A stretch of DNA of 64,000 nucleotides from Aneurinibacillus soli (GCF_002355375.1 NZ_AP017312.1:398501-462500), one strand, 5' to 3'. Shown: positions 8,542 to 17,389, numbered from the stretch's first letter. The notes: generated by a model not told the origin, from the letters alone. Numbers and translations: made by a program.

Positions 8542-9879
8542 ATGGTTACTCATTTGCTTGAACAGGTAAAAAAAACAAGAAAAACCTTACGCCAGCAGAT
8601 CATCGCAGCCGTGTTAAATCAGTTTGATGAGCAGAGTATGAAGTTAGATCGAAGTATGAGACAAGAGAAATATCGCAAAATGATGGGAAATCCTTTTCGC
8701 TTCTATAGAGGGAGTGCCTATTTATTTTATTATGATGTAACGAATGTTCCATTTTCTTTTCATACACCCGAGGATAAACCGACATGGATTCAAGGGGATT
8801 TGCATTTCGAGAACTTCGGTGCCTTTCAGAATGAGCAAGGGCATATCGTGTATGATGTGAATGATTTTGACGAAGGATACATGGGGTCTTATTTATACGA
8901 CATTTTGCGTATGACAACAAGCATTGCGCTGTTTTGTGAAGGACAGGGGCTCGGTGAGGATGAGCAGACAGAAAATATTGCAGCGTATGTAGCTGCTTAT
9001 TACAAACAGCTACTACGATTTGAACGGAAAAAAGAAGACCCTGTTACGTTATTTTTCACGAAAGATAATACAGAAGGGCCGATACGCAAAGTATTGAAGA
9101 AGCTAGAAAAGCGACAGGCGAGCGAATGGCTTGAAGGAATTACGTCTGTTGGGGAAGACAGCCGCCGTTGTTTCGTGTTGACAGATGAAATCCAACCTGT
9201 GAGCAATGAAGAACGTGCCGTGCTCGAACAAGTATGGACGGAGTATATGGAGAGTCTAGATGTGGAAGATCGGCGTGCCCATGAGTTCTACCGGATTAAA
9301 GATATCGCACACAAGCATGGTTCGGGAACGGCTTCCATTGGCCTTGCGCGATATTATGTGCTTATAGAGGGAGATGGACAAGGGGAACTGGATGATCTTG
9401 TATTGGAAGTAAAAGAGGTGCGTACACCCATTCCGGCGTATTTCTTGCCGTATAATGAGGGATTTTGGCAGCGTCATTCCCATCAAGGGGAAAGGGTTAT
9501 TACTACACAGAAAGCCATGCATCATCATGAGGACCCGTATCTTGGATTTATTACTATAGGGGATCGACATTTTTATGTACGGGAACGTTCACCATTCAAG
9601 AAGCGGGTGAAAGCGAAGCATTTGACGGATGTGAAAGAAATCAATTCGACAGTCGAGATTATGGGACGGATCACGGCAAAGATTCATGCACGTGCGGATA
9701 CAGACGTGCAGCGAGATCTCCTTTCTTATCATAGTGAAGAAGAGATTCTACGTGCGATTGGTGGGGATTTTGAAGCGTTTTGTGCACAGATAATATTTTG
9801 GTCAATGATGTATAAGCAGCAAGTGAAGGAAGACTATGTGTTGTTTTGTGATTGGTGCAGGGAAGAATTTGATATATAA
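8542..9879 (+). CDS. DUF2252 family protein
   Basis: I place the start at ATG 8542 (445 residues) because GGGGGG lies 7 bp upstream; the frame also opens at GTG 8500 and ATG 8524 without a good site. The protein carries the DUF2252 signature: F(Y)RG near residue 45, QGDLHFENFG and YDVNDFDE, then LYDILRM. The GDxHxxN and NDFDE motifs resemble the catalytic and metal sites of aminoglycoside-phosphotransferase/kinase-fold enzymes. That suggests a small-molecule kinase or nucleotidyl-type activity, but no substrate is established. It follows gerAC by 46 bp and ends at a strong terminator; co-transcription with the ger operon is possible but unproven. Confidence 0.8.
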   Translation: MVTHLLEQVKKTRKTLRQQIIAAVLNQFDEQSMKLDRSMRQEKYRKMMGNPFRFYRGSAYLFYYDVTNVPFSFHTPEDKPTWIQGDLHFENFGAFQNEQGHIVYDVNDFDEGYMGSYLYDILRMTTSIALFCEGQGLGEDEQTENIAAYVAAYYKQLLRFERKKEDPVTLFFTKDNTEGPIRKVLKKLEKRQASEWLEGITSVGEDSRRCFVLTDEIQPVSNEERAVLEQVWTEYMESLDVEDRRAHEFYRIKDIAHKHGSGTASIGLARYYVLIEGDGQGELDDLVLEVKEVRTPIPAYFLPYNEGFWQRHSHQGERVITTQKAMHHHEDPYLGFITIGDRHFYVRERSPFKKRVKAKHLTDVKEINSTVEIMGRITAKIHARADTDVQRDLLSYHSEEEILRAIGGDFEAFCAQIIFWSMMYKQQVKEDYVLFCDWCREEFDI

Positions 9880-9901
9880 GTAGAGTAAAAAGGGATGCGA
9901 T

Positions 9902-9940
9902 AAAAAAGGGACAACCTACCTAGATGGTTGTCCCTTTTTT
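9902..9940 (+). terminator. Rho-independent terminator after the DUF2252 gene
   Basis: Inverted repeat GGGACAACC / GGTTGTCCC with a short loop, preceded by A6 and followed by T6; it can work in both directions. Confidence 0.9.
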
Positions 9941-10071
9941 ATACCCTTCCTGGTCTCTTGTTCATTGTACGATCGGGTTTTTCTCAACCTATGTCAGCAT
10001 CCTGCTTGATTGGGCTATTCGGAATGACCAACGAAACGGTTTTCCCTTCATTTACTCCCAGTAATCGAAAA

Positions 10072-10098
10072 TCAAACTTTTTAAAATGCTCATACGTC
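10072..10098 (+). promoter_or_regulatory. Candidate ECF-type promoter of sigV-rsiV
   Basis: TCAAAC at 10072-10077, a 17-bp spacer and CGTC at 10095-10098 match the (G)AAAC-N16-17-CGT(A/C) pattern of Bacillus ECF sigma factors, 50 bp before the sigma gene. Autoregulation is therefore likely. Confidence 0.55.
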
Positions 10099-10119
10099 TT
10101 TTATTTGTAAGGCAAGTGA

Positions 10120-10137
10120 TTGATACGCGCGTATCAA
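10120..10137. promoter_or_regulatory. 18-bp perfect palindrome in the sigV leader
   Basis: TTGATACGCGCGTATCAA is a perfect palindrome that ends where the AAGGAGAG ribosome site begins and lies downstream of the predicted ECF promoter. It could be a repressor operator acting as a roadblock, or an mRNA hairpin close to the ribosome site. Confidence 0.5.
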
Positions 10138-10151
10138 AGGAGAGTATTCAA

Positions 10152-10655
10152 ATGAATAGGAAGTTAGAAAAATTACTTATACGTTTAATTACGGAAAATA
10201 AAGAGAATGTGTATCGGTTAGCGTTCAGCTATGTAAAGAATGCAGAAGATGCACTGGATATTGTTCAGGATTCTATACATAAGGCTTTGTCATCATCAGA
10301 AACCTTAAAATCCGAAGGTTCGATGAAAGGCTGGTTTTATAGGATTGTGGTGAATACATCGCTCGATTTCCTGAGAAAACAAGGGAAAATTCAACTTATG
10401 GATGATAAAACGTTGGAATTTCATAGCCCCATAAGTGAAGACGCTTATCATGATATTGATTTGGAGAAGGCTCTGGATGAATTACCTCATGCCTTTCGGA
10501 CTGTGGTTATACTTAGATACTTTGAAGATTTAAAAATTGAAGAAATTGCGGAAGTGCTGGACGAAAATATCAGCACCGTAAAAACACGATTGTATACAGC
10601 ACTTCGTAAACTGCGAATTAAAATGGGCAATGAACTTCTGGAGGAGGCAAAGTAA
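10152..10655 (+). CDS. sigV: ECF RNA polymerase sigma factor, SigV-like
   Basis: I choose ATG 10152 (167 residues) because AAAGGAGAG lies upstream; the frame is open from 10086 but that extension has no ribosome site. Region 2 (about 13-80) includes YRLAFSYVKNAEDALDIVQD and GWFYRIVVNTSLDFLRK. Region 4 (about 110-160) includes LPHAFRTVVILRYFEDLKIEEIAE and the helix-turn-helix NISTVKTRLYTALRKLR. Length equals that of Bacillus SigV. The next gene, 1 bp away, is an RsiV-like anti-sigma factor, which supports SigV over other ECF groups. In Bacillus subtilis SigV responds to lysozyme when RsiV binds it and is cleaved. No oatA or dlt target genes are visible here. Confidence 0.8.
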   Translation: MNRKLEKLLIRLITENKENVYRLAFSYVKNAEDALDIVQDSIHKALSSSETLKSEGSMKGWFYRIVVNTSLDFLRKQGKIQLMDDKTLEFHSPISEDAYHDIDLEKALDELPHAFRTVVILRYFEDLKIEEIAEVLDENISTVKTRLYTALRKLRIKMGNELLEEAK

Positions 10656-10656
10656 A

Positions 10657-11535
10657 ATGAGCGAACAGCTGGAACAATTGAAACGGAAATATGAGAATAT
10701 ACCGATCCCGGATGAATTGGATTTCGTCGTGAAGAAAGCCCTCAAGCAAAAAAAGAAAAGATATGTGAAGACGAAGAGTCTTGTTGGGATCGGTGCAGCG
10801 GCTATTGTATTGATCGCAGGGATCAATACTAGCCCTACCTTTGCAAAAGTCTTATCAGAAGTGCCCTTGGTTGACTCGCTTGTCAAGGTAGTAACTTTCA
10901 AAGAATTTAAAGTAGATGATGGAGATGCTCAAGCCAATTTTAAAGTACCTGCCATTACGAACATGGGAAATAAAGACTTAGAAGCTACTTTAAACAACAA
11001 ATATCTGGAAGAAAATAAAAAGATGTACAATGATTTCATGGCCGAAATGAAGGAAGTAAACGAAAATGGCGGAGGTCATGTAGGTGTGGATAGCGGTTAT
11101 GTGGTCAAAACCAACAATGATCGGATCCTTGCTGTGGGCAGGTATGTTGTAAATACGGTTGGTTCTTCGTCGACAACGTTTAAATACGATACGGTAGACA
11201 AGAAAAATCAACTTTTGATTACCTTGCCAAGTTTATTTAAAGATGACAGCTACATAAGTCGGATCAGTGAAAATATTAAGGAACAGATGAGACAGCAGAT
11301 GAAGAAAGATCCCGATAAGTTTTATTGGGTAGAAGGTACAGGGAGTAAGGACCCTATGATAGACTACTTTAAAACGATTTCTAAAGATCAAGCCTTTTAT
11401 ATTAACAATGAAGGAAAGCTTGTTATCTCCTTTGATAAATATGAAGTCGCTCCAGGATATATGGGCGTGTTGGAGTTTATCATACCGACCAACACAATTG
11501 CTGATTTATTAGTTAGTAAAGAATATATAAAATAG
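10657..11535 (+). CDS. rsiV: Anti-sigma-V factor, RsiV-like
   Basis: Start at ATG 10657 with GGAGGAGG upstream gives 292 residues, close to Bacillus RsiV. A short cytoplasmic N-terminus that would hold the sigma factor (about 1-37) is followed by one transmembrane helix (SLVGIGAAAIVLIAG, about 38-55). The extracellular C-terminal part matches the DUF4163/DUF3298 fold: LLITLPSLFKDDSY, then FYINNEGKLVISFDKYEVAPGYMG near the end. In the known system the outer domain binds lysozyme, exposing the protein to signal peptidase and then to site-2 protease RasP. The gene is coupled to sigV (1-bp gap). Confidence 0.8.
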   Translation: MSEQLEQLKRKYENIPIPDELDFVVKKALKQKKKRYVKTKSLVGIGAAAIVLIAGINTSPTFAKVLSEVPLVDSLVKVVTFKEFKVDDGDAQANFKVPAITNMGNKDLEATLNNKYLEENKKMYNDFMAEMKEVNENGGGHVGVDSGYVVKTNNDRILAVGRYVVNTVGSSSTTFKYDTVDKKNQLLITLPSLFKDDSYISRISENIKEQMRQQMKKDPDKFYWVEGTGSKDPMIDYFKTISKDQAFYINNEGKLVISFDKYEVAPGYMGVLEFIIPTNTIADLLVSKEYIK

Positions 11536-11618
11536 GCTATTAGATCTGCCATCTGTGGAAGCTTTTCAAACAGCCAGATGAAATATATAACACAAGCAAC
11601 AAGAAGGGATGACTAGAA

Positions 11619-12185
11619 ATGATGAACGTAAAAAAAGTTGTATTAGGAGTATTTACTACTGCATTACTGTTAACATCCAGCTCACTTACACCAGTTTTAG
11701 CTGATTCTACAAAACATGTTCCGCAAACACAAAAGCAAACGATAGACATGCAAACAACAAAAGCGATTCAAAATGTCATGCAGCTTGCTAAACAAGGGAA
11801 ATTACCAAACGTACCATTCCAAATCGGAACCCCAAAATCTACGATAATTAAACAGTGGGGTATGCCTAAATATGGAGCAGAAGGGGCTAAAAGTAATAAG
11901 TATAGCTTTTTAGACTATACGAATAAAAAACATACAAGTTTTGAAGCAACCGACAAATTACTTCGTATTGATTTACAAGATCCAACTTTAAACAAGAGAG
12001 TGACCCTGTCTAAACTGGAACAAGTAGTAGGAAAACCTGTTGCTGTAGATGGCTCAGCCAACACAAAGTATCTTACTTACAAAGCTGGTGGCTATACGAT
12101 TAAGTTTGTCTTTGATATCATAAAAAAAGGAGAAGATCCGAAATTAATGACGGTAATCTTAACGAAAGCTAACTATTGGAAATAG
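11619..12185 (+). CDS. Secreted YjgB/DUF4309 family protein
   Basis: The 188-residue product has a clear signal peptide (KKVVLGVFTTALLLTSSS, cleavage near LADS, residue about 28). The mature part has the YjgB/DUF4309 pattern: PFQIGTPKSTIIKQWGMPKY, then SFLDY, a lone Val/Gly-rich core LEQVVGKPVAVDG, and YKAGGYTIKFVFDI. This two-half layout resembles other small secreted sensor or inhibitor folds, but no biochemical role is known to me. It lies 83 bp after rsiV, with no terminator between them, and ends at a strong terminator. It could be a SigV-regulon or operon member, which is inference only. Translation starts at ATG 11619 or 11622. Confidence 0.65.
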   Translation: MMNVKKVVLGVFTTALLLTSSSLTPVLADSTKHVPQTQKQTIDMQTTKAIQNVMQLAKQGKLPNVPFQIGTPKSTIIKQWGMPKYGAEGAKSNKYSFLDYTNKKHTSFEATDKLLRIDLQDPTLNKRVTLSKLEQVVGKPVAVDGSANTKYLTYKAGGYTIKFVFDIIKKGEDPKLMTVILTKANYWK

Positions 12186-12188
12186 AGA

Positions 12189-12233
12189 AAAATCAACCGA
12201 CTCTTTTTACGTTAAGGAGTCGGTTGATTTTTT
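12189..12233 (+). terminator. Rho-independent terminator after the YjgB-like gene
   Basis: AATCAACCGACTC and GAGTCGGTTGATT form a 13-bp stem followed by TTTTT. Confidence 0.9.
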
Positions 12234-12342
12234 ATATATGAAATTAATTCACGGAAAAAGAAAAAATTTACACAAATTTTATTTGAAGTGGAACCGATTT
12301 CTCACTTAGAGTAAAGCATATTTCTAATAAGGGAGAACTTCT

Positions 12343-14058
12343 ATGAACTTCATCAAAAACTCGAAAGTGAGTCAAAAGATTTTTGGATTGATTATTTTAG
12401 CAGGAATTTTTCTCGCGGCTGTTGGTTATGCAGGATATTATTCTATTCAACAGTTAAAGATCCATTCGAATGAAACATATAATGACAGACTTATTCCTAT
12501 GCAACGGTTCAACCAAATTAGCACTAATACGCGTTCTGTTGACGCATATATACTAGAACTAATGATAACTACAGATCCTGCAAAAAACCACGAATTAAAA
12601 GATGACATTGAAAGAACATCTAAATCAACAGATGAGTTACTGACTAATTTAAGTCAATCAAAATTAGATGAAACATCAAAGGAAAAACTAGCTTCTCTTC
12701 AAGAACAAATAGGAATGTACAGAAGCGGGCGTGAAGAAGCGCTAAAATTAGCTATAGATAATCGAAATGCAGAAGCGTACCAAACGTATTTATCCAAAAT
12801 GGTTCCTGCTCGTGATAACCTTAATAAAATTTTAAATGATATTGCAATATATAATAAGGATTTAGCTGAAAAGACAAACGAAGAAAGTAATACAAAAAGT
12901 ACACAAATAATAGACCTTATGATTTTTTTGACCGTAGTATCACTGGTTTTATGCTCTGGTATTGGGATTTTAATTTCTCGAATGATTACTCGTCCTTTGA
13001 AAGAAGTACAAGCTCTCATGCAAAAGGCAAAAGAGGGAGATTTAACGGTATACGGTACATATCAATCAAAAGATGAAATTGGAATGTTAACAACTGATTT
13101 TAATGATATGATCGTGCAACTACGAGGAATTATTAAACAAGTAAGTGACAACGCTGTAAATTTATCAGCAAGTGCACAGGAACTTTCTGCTGGTAGCGAA
13201 CAAACATCACAAGCAACTCAACATATCGCTGCTGCAATTCAAGAAGTAGCCGGTGGAGCAGAAACACAGGTAAAAGGTACGGAAGAGAGTGCACGTGCGA
13301 TAGAGGAAATGGCAATTGGTATAAACAAAATCGCTGAGTCGTCTTCTTTTGCTGCTGAATCTTCAAATGAAGCAATAAAAAATGCGGAGAATGGAAGTCA
13401 AATTGTACAAAAAGCGATCGAACAAATGCGTGATATCCACTCTTCTGTAGGCGAATCAGCAGAAACGGTAAAACAATTGGGACTACGTTCGAATGAAATT
13501 GGTAAAATCGTTGAGGTGATTACTGGTATTGCAGCTCAAACAAATCTTCTTGCTTTAAACGCAGCGATTGAATCGGCACGTGCGGGTGAGCATGGCCGGG
13601 GATTCGCTGTAGTAGCAGATGAAGTGAGAAAGTTAGCTGAGCAATCAAAAGAGTCAGCAGAAAGCATTGCTTTAATCATTGAACAAATCCAAAGTGAAAC
13701 TTCTACTGCTGTAGCTACAATGGAAAAAGGAACTCAAGATGTAGAAAATGGGGTTAACATTGTACAAAAAGCAGAAGAAGCGTTCGAACACATTGTACAA
13801 TCTATTGAAAATATCGCTTCTGAAATTCAAGAGGTATCAGCAGCTTCACAACAAATGGCGGCTGGTTCAGAACAAGTGAGTGCCTCTGTGGTAGAGATCG
13901 AAAATAGTGCTAAGATATCCCATGAACATTCGCAACGGGTGGCCTCATCTTCAGAGGAGCAGTTAGCTTCTATTGAAGAAGTAACAGCGTCAATACAAGA
14001 ATTAAGCCAAATGGCGCAAGAGTTGCAACAAATGACCAGCCGATTTATATTACGATAA
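12343..14058 (+). CDS. Methyl-accepting chemotaxis protein (4HB-type transmembrane receptor)
   Basis: The 571-residue receptor has the classic order. A first transmembrane helix lies at about 13-31, followed by a helical extracellular sensor of about 155 residues (4HB_MCP type). The second helix is at about 188-209 ([20 protein letters not shown]), then HAMP (about 210-262, [12 protein letters not shown]) and the long cytoplasmic coiled coil with the conserved tip [20 protein letters not shown] near residue 395-414. Tip residues that contact CheW and CheA are intact. It should cluster at the pole and control CheA; the ligand is unknown. The gene is monocistronic between two terminators. The upstream word ACCGATTT at 12293-12300 weakly resembles a sigma-D -10, but its -35 is poor. 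Confidence 0.92.
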   Translation: MNFIKNSKVSQKIFGLIILAGIFLAAVGYAGYYSIQQLKIHSNETYNDRLIPMQRFNQISTNTRSVDAYILELMITTDPAKNHELKDDIERTSKSTDELLTNLSQSKLDETSKEKLASLQEQIGMYRSGREEALKLAIDNRNAEAYQTYLSKMVPARDNLNKILNDIAIYNKDLAEKTNEESNTKSTQIIDLMIFLTVVSLVLCSGIGILISRMITRPLKEVQALMQKAKEGDLTVYGTYQSKDEIGMLTTDFNDMIVQLRGIIKQVSDNAVNLSASAQELSAGSEQTSQATQHIAAAIQEVAGGAETQVKGTEESARAIEEMAIGINKIAESSSFAAESSNEAIKNAENGSQIVQKAIEQMRDIHSSVGESAETVKQLGLRSNEIGKIVEVITGIAAQTNLLALNAAIESARAGEHGRGFAVVADEVRKLAEQSKESAESIALIIEQIQSETSTAVATMEKGTQDVENGVNIVQKAEEAFEHIVQSIENIASEIQEVSAASQQMAAGSEQVSASVVEIENSAKISHEHSQRVASSSEEQLASIEEVTASIQELSQMAQELQQMTSRFILR

Positions 14059-14075
14059 GATATGTATAGATAATC

Positions 14076-14112
14076 AAAAGGCTGTACTCTTGTATATAAG
14101 AGTGCAGCCTTT
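14076..14112. terminator. Bidirectional terminator between chemoreceptor and EamA genes
   Basis: AAAGGCTG(T)ACTCTT pairs with AAGAGTGCAGCCTTT. It lies between two convergent genes and can end both transcripts. Confidence 0.8.
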
Positions 14113-14126
14113 GGTATTTTACCCGA

Positions 14127-15053
14127 TTATGACCTTACCTTTGCTTTTTTAGGTTCAAGAAGATTGGTACCGACGACTCCTAAAATAATCATGAAGGCCC
14201 CGATGAGATGAAAGTATTCCAGCTTTTCTTGCAAAAATATAACCCCTGCAACAATGGTGACAAGAGTGGATAAATTGTTGAACACACTTATCTTGGAGGC
14301 TTCTATTTGCGATAACGCATAATTCGACAAAAATGATGTAACGAGAGAAGATAATACACCCAAAAAGAGGATAGATAGTACAAACAATGGATTCGAAAAA
14401 GGTGCAAAGAAGAGCGTGAGCGTCCCCTCCGAAACATGACGGATCACAGACATGCCATTGAAGAACAGAAAACCGATCGTTGTCATCATGTACGTTAAAT
14501 CTATGACACTGAACTTTTGTGACATCTTTCTGGCTAGCACGCTATATCCAGCGAAAGAAAGCGCTGATAATAGGATTAAAATTGTTCCTTTGCTGTTCGT
14601 TGTTTCAAGATTGATGCCTTTCATAGCAAAAATATAGGCCACACCGACAACCGATAATAGAGTGAATATCTTTTGCCATTGACTGGTGTATTCTTTCAAG
14701 AAATAAGTTGCCAAAACCATCGTGAAGATGGGCACAGTGGCATGAATAATTCCCGCCTCCGAAGAGGAGGTATAGGCCAAGCCGAAAACCTGGAAAGTGA
14801 AGAACAATGCTGGGTAGAACAAAGCTAAAGGTAAGATCGACACTATATCTTTGACTTTGATATTCAATCGAATCCATCCAAAAATGATAGGAATCGAAGC
14901 TACCACAAACGATACGGTAAAACGATGCGCCAAAGTGTCCACTGGGTTTGTTATCGTCAGTGCTAATTTGACAAAAATAAACGCGAAGCCAATGATGAAC
15001 GCATTCAATATAGCGGCGAGATAAGCCTTTTTTTGTTGTTTATGTTCGATCAT
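14127..15053 (-). CDS. EamA/DMT family membrane exporter
   Basis: I place the start at ATG 15053 (308 residues, MIEHKQQKKAYLAAILNAF); the open frame extends to 15287 but would run through the divergent regulator's control region. Ten hydrophobic segments in two five-helix EamA repeats are visible. The first repeat carries FAFIFVKLAL and the second FAGYSVLARKM; the C-terminus ends with a short basic tail. Family members export amino acids, metabolites or drugs. A MocR-type regulator is transcribed divergently with two matching palindromes between the genes, so the regulator probably controls this exporter. An amino acid or vitamin-B6-related substrate would fit MocR logic, but this is inference. 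Confidence 0.85.
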   Translation of the reverse strand: MIEHKQQKKAYLAAILNAFIIGFAFIFVKLALTITNPVDTLAHRFTVSFVVASIPIIFGWIRLNIKVKDIVSILPLALFYPALFFTFQVFGLAYTSSSEAGIIHATVPIFTMVLATYFLKEYTSQWQKIFTLLSVVGVAYIFAMKGINLETTNSKGTILILLSALSFAGYSVLARKMSQKFSVIDLTYMMTTIGFLFFNGMSVIRHVSEGTLTLFFAPFSNPLFVLSILFLGVLSSLVTSFLSNYALSQIEASKISVFNNLSTLVTIVAGVIFLQEKLEYFHLIGAFMIILGVVGTNLLEPKKAKVRS

Positions 15054-15091
15054 GTATATAACCCCTAAGCATGCATGCAATGCTTTCCATT

Positions 15092-15099
15092 TACCGGTA
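15092..15099. promoter_or_regulatory. TACCGGTA palindrome, candidate MocR operator 1
   Basis: Eight-base palindrome, 39 bp upstream of the EamA start. The same word recurs at 15155-15162; the centres are 63 bp apart, six helical turns. Confidence 0.5.
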
Positions 15100-15102
15100 T
15101 AG

Positions 15103-15131
15103 TTCAATACTAAGGGGAGAATATGTATGAT
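15103..15131 (+). promoter_or_regulatory. Candidate promoter of the MocR gene
   Basis: TTCAAT at 15103-15108, a 17-bp spacer and TATGAT at 15126-15131, placed between the two TACCGGTA palindromes so that a looped regulator could cover it. Confidence 0.4.
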
Positions 15132-15152
15132 ACAATGTGAAAAATAGCCATC

Positions 15153-15164
15153 TGTACCGGTACA
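15153..15164. promoter_or_regulatory. TGTACCGGTACA palindrome, candidate MocR operator 2
   Basis: Perfect 12-base palindrome containing the same TACCGGTA core as the site at 15092-15099, 23 bp before the MocR start codon. Confidence 0.5.
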
Positions 15165-15187
15165 AATTACTTGTGAGGAATCAAAAA

Positions 15188-16537
15188 ATGCATAAATATC
15201 TACAATTGTTGAATGATCTGGAGACATTAATCGGGGAACGCCCATACAAAGAAGGAGAGAGGCTTCCTTCCATTCGAACGCTCGCACAGCAGTATCAATG
15301 CAGCAAAAGCACTGTCATTCGGGCAATGGATGAACTTGAAAAGCGGCATATGATCTATTCGGTTCCGAAGAGCGGATATTATGTGGTTAAGAGAATGAAA
15401 GCCCGTAAGGAAGAAGGATCGCAGGTTATCGATTTTGCGACTTCTGCCCCCGATCCAGATGTTTTTCCTTATTTGGATTTTCAACATTGCATTAATAAGG
15501 CAATTGATACGTATAAAAATGATTTGTTTATCTACGGCATGCCTCAAGGCCTCTCTTCTTTGATCCAGGTTGTCCAACAGCAGCTGACTAACTATCAGAT
15601 CTTCACCAGTGAGCATAATATTTTCATCACATCGGGCGTTCAACAGGCGTTGTCTTTGCTGACGATGATTCCTTTTCCGAATCGAAAGAAGAAAATAGTA
15701 ATAGAGCAACCTGGATACCATTTATTCATTGAACATCTCGAAACTCACAAATGCCCGGTAATAGGAATAAAGAGAACGGCGGAAGGGATTGATTTGAAAG
15801 AATTGGAAATGATCTTTCAAACGGAAGATATCAAATTCTTTTACGCGATTCCAAGATTTCATAATCCGTTAGGTACCTCTTATACGAAAGAGGAGAAAAT
15901 AAAAATCGTGGAACTGGCCCAAAAATATGATGTTTTTATTGTCGAGGATGACCAGATGGCCGATTTGGAACAGGATAGCAAAGCCGATCCCTTATACGCT
16001 TATGATACCTCATCTCGTGTCATTTATCTGAAGAGTTATTCCAAAATTATTTTTCCTGGAATGCGTATCGGGGTGGCAGTCATTCCTGATGCATTGGTTG
16101 ATGTGTTCAATCGGTATAAGAAACTGCTTGATATTGATAGCTCTATGCTGTCGCAAGGGGCGTTGGAAATCTATCTGAAAAGTGGAATGTTTGAACGACA
16201 CAAACAAAAAATCCGCTCGGCGTATGCACGTAGGGCAAAGATTATGGCTGATTCATTAACGCAACAATCGGAACGTAGCGGTGAAATTTTTACCTATCAC
16301 GCTATGAAGCAGCCTTGTATTCATACGCATATTTTGTTGGATAAGAAGGTGTCACTGCCTCAAATGATGGCCAGGCTCAAAAAGCAGTCCATTCTGCTGG
16401 ACCCGATCGATAAGCATTACTTGTCATTTTTTCCAAAAGAAAAAATAGTAAAGCTGAATGTTTCCAATGTCAAGGAAGAAGACATTGAACGAGGAATCGA
16501 GCAACTGATTGAAGAGCTTAAAAGAGTATTTTGTTAG
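15188..16537 (+). CDS. MocR-type (GntR-aminotransferase) transcription regulator
   Basis: Start at ATG 15188 (GTGAGG upstream) gives 449 residues; GTG 15137 is also in frame but lies within the control region. The N-terminal winged helix (about 10-75) has the GntR pattern RLPSIRTLAQQYQCSKSTVIRA. After a linker the rest is a fold-type I aminotransferase domain with the PLP lysine in KSYSKIIFPGMRIG (Lys about 286). MocR proteins such as PdxR and GabR bind PLP and bind DNA as domain-swapped dimers, often at two sites in a divergent promoter. Here the partner is the EamA exporter at 14127-15053 and two TACCGGTA palindromes are in place. The effector is unknown. Confidence 0.88.
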   Translation: MHKYLQLLNDLETLIGERPYKEGERLPSIRTLAQQYQCSKSTVIRAMDELEKRHMIYSVPKSGYYVVKRMKARKEEGSQVIDFATSAPDPDVFPYLDFQHCINKAIDTYKNDLFIYGMPQGLSSLIQVVQQQLTNYQIFTSEHNIFITSGVQQALSLLTMIPFPNRKKKIVIEQPGYHLFIEHLETHKCPVIGIKRTAEGIDLKELEMIFQTEDIKFFYAIPRFHNPLGTSYTKEEKIKIVELAQKYDVFIVEDDQMADLEQDSKADPLYAYDTSSRVIYLKSYSKIIFPGMRIGVAVIPDALVDVFNRYKKLLDIDSSMLSQGALEIYLKSGMFERHKQKIRSAYARRAKIMADSLTQQSERSGEIFTYHAMKQPCIHTHILLDKKVSLPQMMARLKKQSILLDPIDKHYLSFFPKEKIVKLNVSNVKEEDIERGIEQLIEELKRVFC

Positions 16538-16577
16538 TTGGCAGGGAGATTTTTGAGTGACCAATCGTAAAAGAAGA

Positions 16578-16621
16578 GGGGCTGCACCACAAGTCTAACT
16601 AGACGAATGGGTGACAGCCCC
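16578..16621. terminator. Hairpin between MocR and TM2 genes, probable bidirectional terminator
   Basis: GGGGCTG pairs with CAGCCCC over a 30-base loop with an inner GTCTA/TAGAC stem. The T tract is poor in both directions, so termination strength is uncertain. Confidence 0.45.
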
Positions 16622-16645
16622 TTACATACTTTTATTTGTAGTACT

Positions 16646-17038
16646 CTATCTATCACTTTTAATTTTATGAATAATTTCGCATTCAATAGCATCATTTAAC
16701 TTTTCTACCCTTCGATTAAGGAAAAAGGCATCGATCAAGCCCCATATTATTGAACCGATTATCAGGAGAATAGAAAAGGGAAATAAGAAATTATTAAAAC
16801 TAGTACGAGCAGTAGGTCCTGATAGAAGAAGAAGCATGAAGATAGGAAAAGTACTGGTGAGAAACATTGCGCTTGCAGAACCGTAATTTTCTGTATAAAA
16901 ACGATGAGCACCAAAAAAGGAAAGACCAGCCCATAATCCCCATGCTGCTGCTTTACTTTTTCTCCTTTTTAGCATCTCTGATTCAAGAATGTATAGTTCT
17001 TCTAATGTTAAGTCCTTCTTTGAAAAAGTGTTATTCAT
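16646..17038 (-). CDS. TM2 domain membrane protein
   Basis: The 130-residue protein has a short charged N-terminus (LTLEELYILESEMLKRRKS) and then the TM2 core: helix AAAWGLWAGLSFFGAHRFY, the GAHRFY turn, and further hydrophobic segments, ending in a charged tail. TM2 domains are two-helix membrane hairpins of unknown biochemical function. Compared with its neighbour at 17045-17389 it carries an extra hydrophobic segment (about 55-70). It lies 6 bp after that paralogue, in one operon. The function is not known to me. Confidence 0.75.
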   Translation of the reverse strand: MNNTFSKKDLTLEELYILESEMLKRRKSKAAAWGLWAGLSFFGAHRFYTENYGSASAMFLTSTFPIFMLLLLSGPTARTSFNNFLFPFSILLIIGSIIWGLIDAFFLNRRVEKLNDAIECEIIHKIKSDR

Positions 17039-17044
17039 GAAATA

Positions 17045-17389
17045 TCACCGATTAACATTAGGGATAGCTCTCGGGTTAGAATTTTGTTTTGCGTTTTTAA
17101 CTAATTTTATTTCTGCTAGAATTTCGTTTTCAATTTTTTTATTTGTCTCTCTGACCATACTACTGATCAAGAATAAATCAATAAATGACCAGACTCCTAA
17201 TCCTCCAAATGTTAGCAGCATTGCGACTCCTGTGCCGAATTTCCCTAAATAGAATCGATGTCCACCAAGATATGAAGTGAATAACCAGAGTAACCAAGTT
17301 ATACCGCTTGATTTTTGCTTTATCATCATTTCTGAATTTAATAATTGCAGTTCTTCAGTTGTTAGTCCTTGCTTGTTTAAAATAGACAT
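17045..17389 (-). CDS. TM2 domain membrane protein
   Basis: I start at ATG 17389 (114 residues), preceded by GGGAGTG; the frame is open to 17452 without a ribosome site. It is a typical TM2 protein: WLLWLFTSYLGGHRFYLGKF followed by a second hydrophobic helix LTFGGLGVWSFIDLFLI and a charged C-terminal tail. The N-terminal block LTTEELQLLNSEMMIKQKS is shared with the downstream gene, so the two arose by duplication. The role is unknown; co-expression as a hetero-oligomer is plausible. Confidence 0.78.
   Translation of the reverse strand: MSILNKQGLTTEELQLLNSEMMIKQKSSGITWLLWLFTSYLGGHRFYLGKFGTGVAMLLTFGGLGVWSFIDLFLISSMVRETNKKIENEILAEIKLVKNAKQNSNPRAIPNVNR

Noticed and set aside
9941..10085. Possible gene remnant before sigV (frame 9928-10110)
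   Set aside because: No ribosome site, starts inside a terminator, no recognisable similarity in either strand.
15054..15287. N-terminal extension of the EamA gene
   Set aside because: It would cover the divergent MocR promoter and both palindromes; the extension is not membrane-like and ATG 15053 gives a normal EamA N-terminus.
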